From Bacillota bacterium (lineage in GTDB: Bacteria > Bacillota > UBA4882 > UBA8346), in contig JAAYEK010000256.1 in assembly GCA_012728785.1 (NCBI GenBank), forward strand, positions 1-51,811: 51,811 nt of DNA, read 5' to 3'. Under the pieces are notes generated by a model. It searched no databases, was not told the DNA's origin, and was given only the letters and a program-made list of their open reading frames with translations. A program made the position numbers and the translations under genes. Below are positions 23,911 through 33,135 of this stretch, one piece after another; positions within the stretch are counted from its first letter, which is position 1, and every line of letters starts with the position of its first letter.

Positions 23911-25566
23911 CTAAATCTCAATAATCACCGGAATTATCATTGGGGTCCGTTTGGTTTTCTGATATAAATATTCTTTAATAGCATCCTTAATCAGTTTCTT
24001 TTTGGAAGACCAGTTCTTCCCTTCGCCTTTTAGAACCGCCTTCTTACTGATCTGCTTCACTCCGTCCATCAGTTCATCCGATTCCCGGACATAAATGAAA
24101 CCTCTGGAAATTACATCCGGATCATTAGCCAAACTACCCGTTTCCTTTTGAATAGTGACAATAATAATGATCATTCCGTCCTCGGACAAATGTTTTCTGT
24201 CCCTAAGAACAATATTTCCAACATCGCCGACACCCAGACCGTCTACTAAAACTTTACCCGAGGCCACCCGGCCATTTTTACGCGCTCCCTGATTGTCAAT
24301 TTCTAGCGCTTCTCCGATATCCATGATGAAAATGTTTTCCTTCTCCATCCCGAGGCTTTGAGCCAAGTTGGCATGTTGTTTCAGATGCCTGTATTCACCG
24401 TGGGCCGGAATAAAATATTTGGGTCTAACCAGTTTGTGGATTAACTTCAATTCTTCCTGGCAGGCATGGCCGGAAACATGAATGTCATTCCATGATTCAT
24501 AAATAACATTAGCGCCTTTCTTAAACAACTCGTTAATAACTCCGGAGATGGTCTTCTCGTTTCCCGGAATCGGGCTTGCCGAAATCACTACCAAATCTCC
24601 CTCGACAATTTCAATCTGCCGGTGTTCGCCGCCGGCCATCCTAGCCAAGGCAGACATAGGTTCTCCCTGACTTCCGGTAGTGATAATCACCAGATTTTCT
24701 GCCTGGTATTTTTTGATTTGATCAATATCAATCAAAACACCTTCCGGTACAGTCAAATAACCTAACTCGATCGCCTTTCTACTAACATTTACCATGCTCC
24801 GGCCACAGATCGCCACTTTCCGATGGTATTTTATCGCCGCGTCAATCACTTGTTGGACCCGGTGAATATTCGAAGCAAAAGTGGCCACTAAAATACGGCC
24901 CCCGACATCAGCGAAGATCTCGTCAAAAGCAGCGCCCACTGTCCGTTCAGACATGGTATACCCTTTGCGTTCAACATTGGTGCTATCGCAAAGCATCAGT
25001 AAGACGCCTTTTTTCCCAAGTTCGGCGAAACGCGGCAAATCAATTGTCTCACCTACAATCGGAGTATAATCAATTTTAAAATCCGAGGTGTGAACTATAA
25101 CCCCAACCGGTGTTTCAATAGCGACAGCCACTGCATCGGCGATACTATGGGTTGACCTAATAAACTCAACTTTAAAAGCCCCCAATTGGACCGACTGGCC
25201 TTGGGACACTTTTTCCAGTTGGCATTTGGATAAGATCCCGTGTTCTTCCAGTTTATATTCGATTAGTCCCAGGGAAAGTCTGGTCCCGTAAACCGGAACA
25301 TTCACTTCTTTCAATACATAAGGCAGCGCCCCAATATGGTCCTCATGCCCATGGGTTATAATAATTCCCCTGACTTTAGCCAAATTTTTCACCAGATAGG
25401 TAGTGTCCGGTAAAACCAGATCGACTCCCAACATTTGCTCTTCCGGAAAGGCCATCCCACAATCAACTACAATAATGTCTTCCCCATATTCGAAGACCGT
25501 TATGTTCTTCCCAATCTCTCCCATACCGCCTAATGGGATAATTCTCAATTTCTTATTACGCTTCAT
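23911..25566 (-). CDS. rnj: Ribonuclease J
   Basis: A 551-residue metallo-beta-lactamase/beta-CASP ribonuclease with 5'-3' exo- and endonuclease activity in mRNA decay and rRNA maturation. Visible: GGMGEIGKN (about 12-20), metal motif HGHEDHIGALPY (about 73-84), STHSIADA, SDFKIDY, the beta-CASP region with CDSTN and ATFASNIHRVQQ, SGHACQEE and the conserved PAHGEYRH (about 386-393), and a C-terminal dimer domain. Length is normal for RNase J1/J2. The second ATG (25566) is six bases after AGGAG; the first overlaps the site. It follows the ABC ATPase by about 30 bases and may be cotranscribed. Confidence 0.95.
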   Translation of the reverse strand: MKRNKKLRIIPLGGMGEIGKNITVFEYGEDIIVVDCGMAFPEEQMLGVDLVLPDTTYLVKNLAKVRGIIITHGHEDHIGALPYVLKEVNVPVYGTRLSLGLIEYKLEEHGILSKCQLEKVSQGQSVQLGAFKVEFIRSTHSIADAVAVAIETPVGVIVHTSDFKIDYTPIVGETIDLPRFAELGKKGVLLMLCDSTNVERKGYTMSERTVGAAFDEIFADVGGRILVATFASNIHRVQQVIDAAIKYHRKVAICGRSMVNVSRKAIELGYLTVPEGVLIDIDQIKKYQAENLVIITTGSQGEPMSALARMAGGEHRQIEIVEGDLVVISASPIPGNEKTISGVINELFKKGANVIYESWNDIHVSGHACQEELKLIHKLVRPKYFIPAHGEYRHLKQHANLAQSLGMEKENIFIMDIGEALEIDNQGARKNGRVASGKVLVDGLGVGDVGNIVLRDRKHLSEDGMIIIIVTIQKETGSLANDPDVISRGFIYVRESDELMDGVKQISKKAVLKGEGKNWSSKKKLIKDAIKEYLYQKTKRTPMIIPVIIEI

Positions 25567-25595
25567 CTTCATCTCCTAAAATAAATACATTTAAA

Positions 25596-26297
25596 TTAAC
25601 TCTTCAATATCGCTTTAGTTATTGCCTCTTCCAAACGAAAAGACACCTCTCCGTCCATCCTTGCTTCCAGTGAAATATCATTTTGGAAACATTCAATCAA
25701 ACGCGCCGGTCGAGCCGACAAGACTAAAATCCGGTCTCCCAACCAGACCGCCTCTTTAACATCATGAGTCACTACTACTACCGTATTTGATTTTTGTACC
25801 CACCATCTTAAAAAATCGGAGATCAATTGGAACCTTGTTTTCAAGTCCAGGGATTTAAAGGGCTCATCCATCAACAATAACTGGGCTGGATATGAAAAAG
25901 CCCTAGCCATCGCCGCTCGCTGTTTCATGCCGCCGCTCAATTGGCTTGGATAATATTCATAATATTCACCTAAACCAACTGCTTGTAAAGAATTCTTAAT
26001 CGCGTAGTCCCTTTCCTGGGCCGGTAGTTTATCTTCCAAAACCAACTCCAAGTTCTGATAAATGTTTAACCACGGCAACAGACGAGGTTCTTGAAAGAGA
26101 AAACCCACCAGTTTGGTAGAGACCACCGTTCCTTCGTCAGCTTCGGATAAACCGGCCATAATCTTTAAAATGGTCGTCTTACCACATCCCGAAGGCCCTA
26201 GGATAGCGGTAATCTTGGCGACGGGAAATTCCACAGTTAACTCATGAAACACTTTCAATTCTCCAAAACTCTTGGAAATTCCCTCCGCTTTATACAT
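25596..26297 (-). CDS. ABC transporter ATP-binding protein, NitT/TauT (SsuB-like) type
   Basis: A 233-residue ATPase with Walker A GPSGCGKTT (about 32-40), Q-loop FLFQEPRLLPWLN (about 75-87), ABC signature LSGGMKQRAAMARAF (about 124-138), Walker B LLLMDEPFKSLD (about 144-155) and H-switch VVVTHDVKEAVWL (about 175-187). These match the SsuB/TauB/NrtD group. Start ATG at 26297 (GGGA upstream) overlaps the permease stop by eight bases, so the three ABC genes are translationally linked. Substrate is unknown: likely a small organic sulfonate, nitrate-like anion or pyrimidine precursor. Confidence 0.9.
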   Translation of the reverse strand: MYKAEGISKSFGELKVFHELTVEFPVAKITAILGPSGCGKTTILKIMAGLSEADEGTVVSTKLVGFLFQEPRLLPWLNIYQNLELVLEDKLPAQERDYAIKNSLQAVGLGEYYEYYPSQLSGGMKQRAAMARAFSYPAQLLLMDEPFKSLDLKTRFQLISDFLRWWVQKSNTVVVVTHDVKEAVWLGDRILVLSARPARLIECFQNDISLEARMDGEVSFRLEEAITKAILKS

Positions 26298-27060
26298 CTT
26301 TCGTCCCTTTCCAGATGGCAAACGGTCTTCGTAGTAAATAGTCAGCTAAATAATCAAAGATCAAGCCGATTATAATCACAGCTATCGTCCAGGCAAATAC
26401 TTTTTCGGTTTGCAGGTAAATCCGGGCGGTGTCCATTTGGGTCCCGATTCCCCAAGTAGGATAAGCCAGTACTTCGGCGGCGACAGATACTTTCCAGGTG
26501 AGGCCGAGACCGCTGCTGACGCTAGCCGCTAAAAAAGGAAGCATCGAAGGTAGATCTACTTTCCATAACAACCGACTTTTTTTGACCTGATAAACAATGG
26601 CCATTTCCCGAAGTTCCGGATCAATACTACGCGTCCCTTCGATTATATTCTGGATCAAAACGGGCAAAACCACCAGCGTAATTACAAAGAACGATACGTT
26701 TCCACCCCGAAACCAAAGCAACGCTAAAATAATAAAGGACATCGACGGTGTACTGCGTAAACAAACCAATAACGGCCTCAATAGTACGTCCATGGATTTA
26801 GATTTCCCCGCTGGAATTCCAATTGCTATGGCAATCAAGAAGGATAAACCGAAAGCTATTAAACCTCGGCCGAGAGTCGACCCTAAATGCCGCCAAAAAT
26901 CCCTTGTCCCGGACAGCATTAATAAGTTAAGCAAAGTGTCCCGAGGCGACGGTAAAATAAGGGGTTCCTTCAACAACCACGCGGCACTATGCCAAATAAG
27001 AATCAGTCCGGCAATTGACGCCCCACTCAATAATTTATGGTTGGTAGTAAAACCCTTCAT
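26290..27060 (-). CDS. ABC transporter permease, NitT/TauT (SsuC-like) type
   Basis: A 256-residue membrane protein with about six helices and the BPD_transp_1 EAA loop region near 160-185 (ELREMAIVYQVKKSRLLWKVDLPSMLPFL). The final helix is followed by a basic tail. It would partner the ATPase downstream and the binding protein upstream. The ATG at 27060 follows GGGGAG by about ten bases and overlaps the binding-protein gene by 26 bases; the earlier in-frame start at 27078 lacks a site. Confidence 0.88.
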   Translation of the reverse strand: MKGFTTNHKLLSGASIAGLILIWHSAAWLLKEPLILPSPRDTLLNLLMLSGTRDFWRHLGSTLGRGLIAFGLSFLIAIAIGIPAGKSKSMDVLLRPLLVCLRSTPSMSFIILALLWFRGGNVSFFVITLVVLPVLIQNIIEGTRSIDPELREMAIVYQVKKSRLLWKVDLPSMLPFLAASVSSGLGLTWKVSVAAEVLAYPTWGIGTQMDTARIYLQTEKVFAWTIAVIIIGLIFDYLADYLLRRPFAIWKGTKDV

Positions 27061-28003
27061 CAGGTATCTTCTCCCCAATAGCGTTTGGCTCTAACTCCGC
27101 TAATCTCGATAAAAAATGTTCGATCTTTCCCTGAGCTTTAAAACCCGGCTCAAAACGGATGTTGCATCGGGGTAGCCCTTTTTGAATTGTATTTGACCAA
27201 ATTTGAACATACTTTTCAGCTAAAATCCCAGCTTGTTGAGGATTCTCATTCAACCACCGAATTGACCCCTCAAGCTCCTTTAAATAACAGTCGACAAATT
27301 CCGGATTTGAACCGGCAAAACTCTTATTAACCACTATACAAGTCTGGGGATAAGTTTGGCCTTGATTCTCAATCCTTTGCCATTCCCTTTGAAAATCCAA
27401 TAATAATTTATTCTTTGAATTCCGCGCTATTACCTCTGTTGCCCAAGGTTCCGGAAGTACGGCCAAAGATACTTCTCCGGCGGCTGACAACCGGGCCAGT
27501 TCCACCGGGCTCCCTACATACTGAATTGTCAAATCCCGCTCCGGATTTAAACCATTTTTAAGTAATAAATAGCGTAGTAACAGATCAGGCACTGCTCCTT
27601 TGGCTGGGACCAAAATTTTTTTACCTTTCAAATCAATCCAATCCTTAAGCTCAGTGTCGCCGACTAAATACAATACTCCCCAGCCAATAACGGCGGCGAC
27701 TTGAATTGATACCCCTTTATTATATAAAATAGCGGCGGTATTAATAGGTAATGCTGCCAAATCCACTGCGCCGGTGATCAACTTTCCCATCAGCAGGTCC
27801 GGGCTTTTTAAGATCGAGTGGGTAACCGGCCTACCGCCGATCAAAGGCTCTTCAATTAGTTTTACCATTGCTAAACCGGAAATTCCCGATAGCCCGGTTA
27901 TTATTACCGGTGGTTTTGACTGAGCCAGTCCGGCTCCGGCCAAAATCATCCCCCACAAAACAGCTCCTACAGCCATTGATGTTGATAGTTTGTTCCGAAT
28001 CAC
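27035..28003 (-). CDS. ABC transporter substrate-binding protein, NitT/TauT (NMT1-like) type
   Basis: A 322-residue exported periplasmic-type binding protein: signal peptide about 1-27 (MAVGAVLWGMILAGAGLAQS, no lipobox Cys, consistent with a periplasm), then two lobes with GAVDLAALPINTAAILYN, DLKGKKILVPAKGAVPDLLLR and GEVSLAVLPEPWATEV, the usual NMT1/THI5-like pattern. Substrate cannot be predicted. GTG start at 28003 with AAGGA about ten bases upstream. First gene of the three-gene ABC unit. A Gram-positive monoderm would usually anchor such a protein as a lipoprotein, so its soluble form also supports a diderm cell. Confidence 0.88.
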   Translation of the reverse strand: MIRNKLSTSMAVGAVLWGMILAGAGLAQSKPPVIITGLSGISGLAMVKLIEEPLIGGRPVTHSILKSPDLLMGKLITGAVDLAALPINTAAILYNKGVSIQVAAVIGWGVLYLVGDTELKDWIDLKGKKILVPAKGAVPDLLLRYLLLKNGLNPERDLTIQYVGSPVELARLSAAGEVSLAVLPEPWATEVIARNSKNKLLLDFQREWQRIENQGQTYPQTCIVVNKSFAGSNPEFVDCYLKELEGSIRWLNENPQQAGILAEKYVQIWSNTIQKGLPRCNIRFEPGFKAQGKIEHFLSRLAELEPNAIGEKIPDEGFYYQP

Positions 28004-28396
28004 TCAGGCACATCCTTTATCAAATCCAAAATCATTGTTTGATATCCTTAGTATTCAGTGTTGATCATTAATTGTAAATATATTCGACTATCGACCGCAA
28101 TTCCCTTTTACCTTTCCAGCGATAGGCATCTAATATATCATCTATTTTACAACTTTACAACCAGCACACTTGAGAATAGTGCATCAATACCCTTTTGAAC
28201 ATTGCAGAAACCCAGCAAACCTACTAACCTTGATCTTTAACCAAGCTACCTATAAATTATCCCGAAGCGGTCTATTATGCCTCGGGAGCATTATTTTAAG
28301 CTAGTCTCGTAATTAAGCTAGTCTAGCATCACCAATGATTTAAGTTTCAAACTGTCGGTATTGGATCATGATCCTATTAAGGAATTATCAAACCGC
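28004..28396. other. Intergenic region between ABC operon and pseudouridine synthase
   Basis: About 390 bases with no supported gene. A hairpin with arms TCCCGA (about 28260) and TCGGGA (about 28282), extended by GC/GC across a mismatch, may terminate the pseudouridine synthase transcript, though its T tract is weak. A direct repeat AAGCTAGTCT occurs twice near 28299-28327. No riboswitch core was recognised. Confidence 0.4.
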
Positions 28397-29116
28397 CTAA
28401 TTTAATAAAGGTTTCTCGATCAGATCAATCTCTTCCAAAGTAAGTTCCCGGTAATCCCCAATCCTTAAACTCGGGTCAATTGATAGCTCTCCCATAGCCA
28501 ATCTTTTTAAATATAAAACTTTTTTCCCTAATGCTTGAAACATTCTTTTAATTTGATGATATTTTCCTTCTTCAATAATCACTATTACTTCGCATTCCGC
28601 TCCGCAATCCACCACTTCCAACTGGGCCGGTCTGGTTTGATAACCGTCATCCAAAACAATCCCCTTACGGAAGGATTCGATCTCCTCCAATCCGATTGGA
28701 CCGGATACCTTAGCAAAATATTTTTTAGGCACTTTCTTTTTGGGCGCTAGTAATTGATGGCCTAAATCCCCGTTATTTGTCAGTATCAACAGGCCTTCCG
28801 TGTCTTTATCCAATCGGCCCACCGGAAAAATCCCCTTATTAAGATACTTTTGATCCAGCAGATCCAAAACAGTCCGTTCTCTAGAATCTCTAGTAGCGGA
28901 AACCACTCCCGCCGGTTTATTAAGCATCAAATAGATATGTTTCCGGTAAGCTACTTCCGCGCCCCAACAAACCACAATATCAAAACCGGGATGAATCTGA
29001 AAAGATTCATTTCTAACCGTTTGGTCATTGATTGTTACCAGACCGGATTTAATTAGCCGTTTAACTTCACTTCTGCTACCACATCCCATGTTCGCTAAAT
29101 AGCGGTCTATTCTCAT
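28397..29116 (-). CDS. 16S/23S rRNA pseudouridine synthase, RsuA/RluB family
   Basis: A 239-residue enzyme with an N-terminal S4 RNA-binding domain (MRIDRYLANMGCGSRSEVKR, about 1-46) and a catalytic domain with YLMLNKPAGVVSA (about 63-75) and the catalytic aspartate in GRLDKDTEGLLILTNNG (about 101-117). KYHQIKRMFQALGKKVLYLKR is the family C-terminal motif. Modifies uridine in the ribosome; RluB-like (23S) or RsuA-like (16S) specificity is not decided by the sequence. ATG with AGAGAGA upstream. Located just after a PBP1A gene. Confidence 0.92.
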   Translation of the reverse strand: MRIDRYLANMGCGSRSEVKRLIKSGLVTINDQTVRNESFQIHPGFDIVVCWGAEVAYRKHIYLMLNKPAGVVSATRDSRERTVLDLLDQKYLNKGIFPVGRLDKDTEGLLILTNNGDLGHQLLAPKKKVPKKYFAKVSGPIGLEEIESFRKGIVLDDGYQTRPAQLEVVDCGAECEVIVIIEEGKYHQIKRMFQALGKKVLYLKRLAMGELSIDPSLRIGDYRELTLEEIDLIEKPLLN

Positions 29117-29207
29117 TTTATCTCTCTCTTTAGTAATAATTATAATCCTCCAACATTGCGAACAAGTTCTTACCTAAGAATACGAAGAAATCCTTTACGC
29201 TCCCGAA

Positions 29208-31319
29208 CTAAAACTGTTCAAACTCATTAATGAGATCCGGTTGAGACTCTTCAAACCCTTCTTCCCCATGTTTTTCTTCAGTTTCAGATTCTATTGGTTC
29301 TTGAGAACCATCAGCTTGGGACCCATCCTCTTTTTTACCCGGGAAAAACCACCGCCAAATACGATACATCGAGCTTTTAGGGACATTATTCTCATTAAAG
29401 ACTTCCTGATATGTTTCTTTACTGGACCAATCCGGGACCGCCTCACCGGTGCTGGGATCAACGCTAGCCCAGACAATACCTGGCGGTTCAGGATAATCAC
29501 TTGCCGGAAGGCTACGGGTGGCTGCTTTCATATAAGTTCCCCACAACCCGGTAGCTGTCGAGCTTCCAATATTCATCCCTGTATAAATCATTGGTTGGTC
29601 CTGCCGATCATTACCAACCCAGACGACAGTTAACATTTCCGGAGTATATCCAACAAACCAGGCGTTGGTATAGTCGCTGGATGTTCCGGTTTTTCCAGCG
29701 GCGGGCCGGTCCGGTAGTTTCGCGCGGCGACCGGTCCCCTGATCCACAACGTCTTTCATTAACATTGTGATTATATAAGCAGTTTGGGGTGACAGCACCG
29801 GCTTAAGCTCCGATTTAAATTCCTTCAGCAAATTACCATGCCGGTCGGCAATTTTGACGATCGGGAAAGGCTTGGCATAATTCCCCTCATTGGCAAAGGG
29901 CGCGTAAGCCAAAGCTAACTCCATCGGAGTAACCCCTTTTGTCAATCCTCCTAATGAAAGAGGGGCTAAATGAAGGTCATGGGCTTTACCCTTTTTGACC
30001 AAACTGGTAATCCCCATCTGTTCCATCTGATTGGCTACCGCTTCAATCCCAACCTCTTGTAACAATTGGATGGCCACCGAATTCACGGAATCACGGAGGG
30101 CTGCTCGTAAAGTCATTCTGCCCCGGTATTGCCGGTCATAATTTTCCGGTTTCCATTCCTTCCCATCCGGTAAGGTGATTACCAATGGTTTATCATCGAA
30201 AATCGTCGCCGCCGTAAAACCCTGTTCCAGCGCGGTCGCATAGACAAACGGTTTAATAGCCGAACCCGGCTGCCGGTGAGAAAGGACTGTTCGATTATAT
30301 TGACTGGTCGAATAATTAGTCCCGCCAACCATCGCCAAAATGCCGCCGGTTTTAGGGTCAATGGTAATCAATGCTCCTTGTGGTTGGGACCTGGCGGGAA
30401 CTTTGGGTAAAGTCGTCAACGCCTTTTCCGCTTCTCTTTGACATGATAGATCCAGTGTCGAGTAAATTTTATAGCCACCGAATCTTAATTGTTCTTCAGT
30501 AAACCCTTCATTTTTAATCAAATATTCCTTAATATAATCGAGAAAATATGCCCCAGTTGAAGCGGCAGTTGTGCGCTTGACAATTTTAATCGGTGTTGCA
30601 ACCGCCGAATCATATTGGGCTTTGGTAATGTAGTTTTGATCCATCATTTTTAGCAGGACTGTATTTCTTCGGTTTCGAGCTTTTTTAGGGTTCTTTACCG
30701 GCGAATAATTTTCAGGGCTTTGAATTAATCCGGCAAGTAGCGCTGATTCGGGTAAACCTAATTGACTGACGGACTTATTAAAATAAAAGCGCGACGCCGC
30801 TTCGATTCCAAGATTACCGTGGGCCAAATAGATGCTGTTCAAATATAACTCTAGTATTTCATCTTTGGTATATACTTTTTCAATTTGAAGCGCGTAATTA
30901 ATATCCTGAACTTTACGGGACAATGTACGTTCCGATGTTAATAACGAAATTTTAGCCAATTGTTGGGTGATAGTGCTTCCGCCTTCCATAGCTCCTCCAC
31001 CCGGAGTTATGTTATGCACAAAAGCCCGGGCCATCCCCTTAAGGTCAATACCGTTATGTTGGTAAAAACGGGAGTCTTCAATGGCGACGACCGCATTTTT
31101 GACATTCTTAGGAATACGGTCAAATGAAATCCAAATTCGGTTATAGAAATACAAGTTTCCAACTAACCGCCCCTCGCGGTCATAGACCGACGAAGCCCTC
31201 CGGATATTCTCCAGTTTCTGACGCATGTCCCGGTTAAGGTCAGCGGCGAAGATTAAGACACCGCAAACTACAAAAATTGAAAGTCCGATTAATATCGCCT
31301 TTCGTTTAAAGATTGACAA
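29208..31319 (-). CDS. Class A penicillin-binding protein (PBP1A-type), first copy
   Basis: A bifunctional 703-residue peptidoglycan synthase anchored by one N-terminal helix (about 7-27). Glycosyltransferase domain (about 45-225) with catalytic EDSRFYQHNGID, GGSTITQQLAK and RKVQDINYALQIEK. Transpeptidase domain (about 300-600) with SxxK in PGSAIKPF, SxN in RDSVNS and KTGTS. The tail (about 650-703) is acidic, rich in Glu and Ser. Start is TTG at 31319; GGGGATGAG precedes it. A second paralogue lies at 33026-34921. No OB-fold insertion as in some PBP1A is obvious. Confidence 0.94.
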   Translation of the reverse strand: MSIFKRKAILIGLSIFVVCGVLIFAADLNRDMRQKLENIRRASSVYDREGRLVGNLYFYNRIWISFDRIPKNVKNAVVAIEDSRFYQHNGIDLKGMARAFVHNITPGGGAMEGGSTITQQLAKISLLTSERTLSRKVQDINYALQIEKVYTKDEILELYLNSIYLAHGNLGIEAASRFYFNKSVSQLGLPESALLAGLIQSPENYSPVKNPKKARNRRNTVLLKMMDQNYITKAQYDSAVATPIKIVKRTTAASTGAYFLDYIKEYLIKNEGFTEEQLRFGGYKIYSTLDLSCQREAEKALTTLPKVPARSQPQGALITIDPKTGGILAMVGGTNYSTSQYNRTVLSHRQPGSAIKPFVYATALEQGFTAATIFDDKPLVITLPDGKEWKPENYDRQYRGRMTLRAALRDSVNSVAIQLLQEVGIEAVANQMEQMGITSLVKKGKAHDLHLAPLSLGGLTKGVTPMELALAYAPFANEGNYAKPFPIVKIADRHGNLLKEFKSELKPVLSPQTAYIITMLMKDVVDQGTGRRAKLPDRPAAGKTGTSSDYTNAWFVGYTPEMLTVVWVGNDRQDQPMIYTGMNIGSSTATGLWGTYMKAATRSLPASDYPEPPGIVWASVDPSTGEAVPDWSSKETYQEVFNENNVPKSSMYRIWRWFFPGKKEDGSQADGSQEPIESETEEKHGEEGFEESQPDLINEFEQF

Positions 31320-31764
31320 CTAAACTCATCCCCTAAAATTACATTAATTCAACCTAAAAATATCATATAATTATTATATTGAACAGTAGTGAATTATTAG
31401 CAACTTGATTATTCTTAATTCATAACGTAATTCCAATTGAAAAGTTACAGTTTCGGGATCGGTTCCATCGAATTATCTTCTTTTAATACATGTACTAACA
31501 ACATCTCCGAAACTTCAACCTTAGGCCCGCCAATTATAATTGGGCATCGGTTGCCTGGTTTAATTAAACAGTAACCCTGTTTTTACGGTTTTTTAACCGA
31601 CAAATCATTCCCATTGTGCTATATTATCTTTAACCCTTTCATTTTTTCCCTTCTTTATTAGAAATGGCGCGGACCTAGTCTGCGCCATTTTGGTTTATCC
31701 TCTATATTAAATCGGTATATTAGGTCGAATTCTCCCATAAATATCCTATCATGGAGGGAAAACG
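31320..31764. other. Divergent intergenic region with a leader hairpin
   Basis: About 445 bases between a PBP1A gene (-) and the flippase gene (+). A hairpin at 31662-31690 has arms AAATGGCGC and GCGCCATTT with an inner GAC/GTC pair, and sits about 75 bases upstream of the flippase start. A possible plus promoter (CCGACA, 17 bases, TATATT near 31620) would place the hairpin inside the flippase mRNA leader. No gene is visible. Confidence 0.4.
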
Positions 31765-33135
31765 GTGAACAAAAGACCCAATTTGGCCGGTTTTTTATAC
31801 TTAGTGGGTTCAGGATTAATTATCCAGCTGACCGGCTCCATCTACCGAATCTGGTTGGCCCGTAAAATTGGGCCGGAAGCCTTGGGAATTCAACAGATGG
31901 TTTATCCAGTATACCGATTACTAAGTGGACTGGCAACCCTGGGACTACCCCTCGCCCTTACCAAATGGGTTTCGGAATTTTTAGCCTCTAAAAAGTATTC
32001 CGGGATTACTCCCATTCTTAGTTGGGCTGTTAAAGTCGTTTTTATCTCTTCCTTAATTACCGCAAGCGCATTGTTGTTTCTGACACCCTATTTAAGTAGT
32101 CATATCTTTACCGATCCCCGAGTCCGAGAGGCATTATTTGTTATTGCGCTAGCAATTCCTTTTTCAGCGCTTTCCGCTATTTACCGTGGCTATTTCCAAG
32201 GCTTTTCCAACACCGCTCCAACAGCGGTTTCCGAAATAACCGAACAACTTTCCGAAGTTGGCGTCACTTATCTATTGGTCGGTGTTTTATTACCGTTTCT
32301 ACCGTTTTCAATTTATACTTGTCCCCTGGTAGGTTTGACTATCGGCGAAATAATTTGTTTATTAACTCTGATCTGCTTCCTAAAACGCCAATCCGTTATC
32401 GAGGCGATTCATCCCCAGTTAGCCGTGCCAAAACCTGCAATTATTAGATATTCTTGGCCCTTGCTATTTAATCAAATAGTCACTTCGGCCAGCCTGGCTA
32501 GTGAAGGAGTGATCGTTCCTTTTATGCTGATCCGGGCCGGATATTCTACCCCAGAAAGCACTGCTCTTTTCGGGCAATTAACCGGTATGGCCGAACCGGT
32601 GGCCTATTTCCCTCTAATATTGATGGCCCCATTGGGCAGCGTACTTTCTCCCCAAATCAGTTCCGTTTATAAGACCGGCTCCCTCTCTAAACTCAAACAA
32701 AAGATCTCCAAGTTTTATTTAATTAGCGCCGTTCTATGCCTAATTGGCTATTTTGCCATTCAATTATCAGCCCCAACCTTAGTCCGCTATCTCTATGGTA
32801 GTTCCATCGGTATTTCCGTGCCCTTAGTCAAAATTTTAGTGATCAGTTTACCTTTTACCGGTATTTCAATTCTAAACTATACACTGTTAGCGGCAGTAGG
32901 AGCCACTGAAAAAATTCTCTATCTTAGTCTTTGGGTGGTAGGATTAAAAACCTTTCTTATTTATACTTTAACTCCCTTCTTTGGAATCTATGGCACGGCT
33001 TGGGCTATCAATATTACTCAATTCTTTATCGCCTTGGCAAGTTTGGCGGAGTTATGGCCGTTTTTGCCGAAATCCGGCGGAGTATCCCTCCCCAAATGGC
33101 TGCCGCCGTTCCGCTACCGAAGGGAACCCCTTTAA
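31765..33135 (+). CDS. Lipid/polysaccharide flippase of the SpoVB/MurJ (MOP) family
   Basis: A 456-residue polytopic protein with about 12-14 membrane helices. Typical N-terminal MOP-exporter features are GSGLIIQLTGSIYRIWLARKIGPEALG (about 12-38) and the GLPLALTKWVSE segment (about 59-70). In Bacillota this group includes SpoVB (spore cortex) and related flippases of undecaprenyl-linked precursors. The placement between two PBP1A genes favours a peptidoglycan-precursor role, but sporulation function cannot be deduced. GTG start, GGAGGG six bases upstream. Its last 110 bases overlap the end of the convergent PBP gene. Confidence 0.85.
   Translation: MNKRPNLAGFLYLVGSGLIIQLTGSIYRIWLARKIGPEALGIQQMVYPVYRLLSGLATLGLPLALTKWVSEFLASKKYSGITPILSWAVKVVFISSLITASALLFLTPYLSSHIFTDPRVREALFVIALAIPFSALSAIYRGYFQGFSNTAPTAVSEITEQLSEVGVTYLLVGVLLPFLPFSIYTCPLVGLTIGEIICLLTLICFLKRQSVIEAIHPQLAVPKPAIIRYSWPLLFNQIVTSASLASEGVIVPFMLIRAGYSTPESTALFGQLTGMAEPVAYFPLILMAPLGSVLSPQISSVYKTGSLSKLKQKISKFYLISAVLCLIGYFAIQLSAPTLVRYLYGSSIGISVPLVKILVISLPFTGISILNYTLLAAVGATEKILYLSLWVVGLKTFLIYTLTPFFGIYGTAWAINITQFFIALASLAELWPFLPKSGGVSLPKWLPPFRYRREPL

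Noticed and set aside
26597-27094. Plus-strand 165-residue frame
   Set aside because: Antisense to the ABC permease and without a ribosome binding site.
28004-28396. TPP or SAM riboswitch upstream of the ABC transporter
   Set aside because: I looked for TPP and SAM core motifs on the minus strand and found none.
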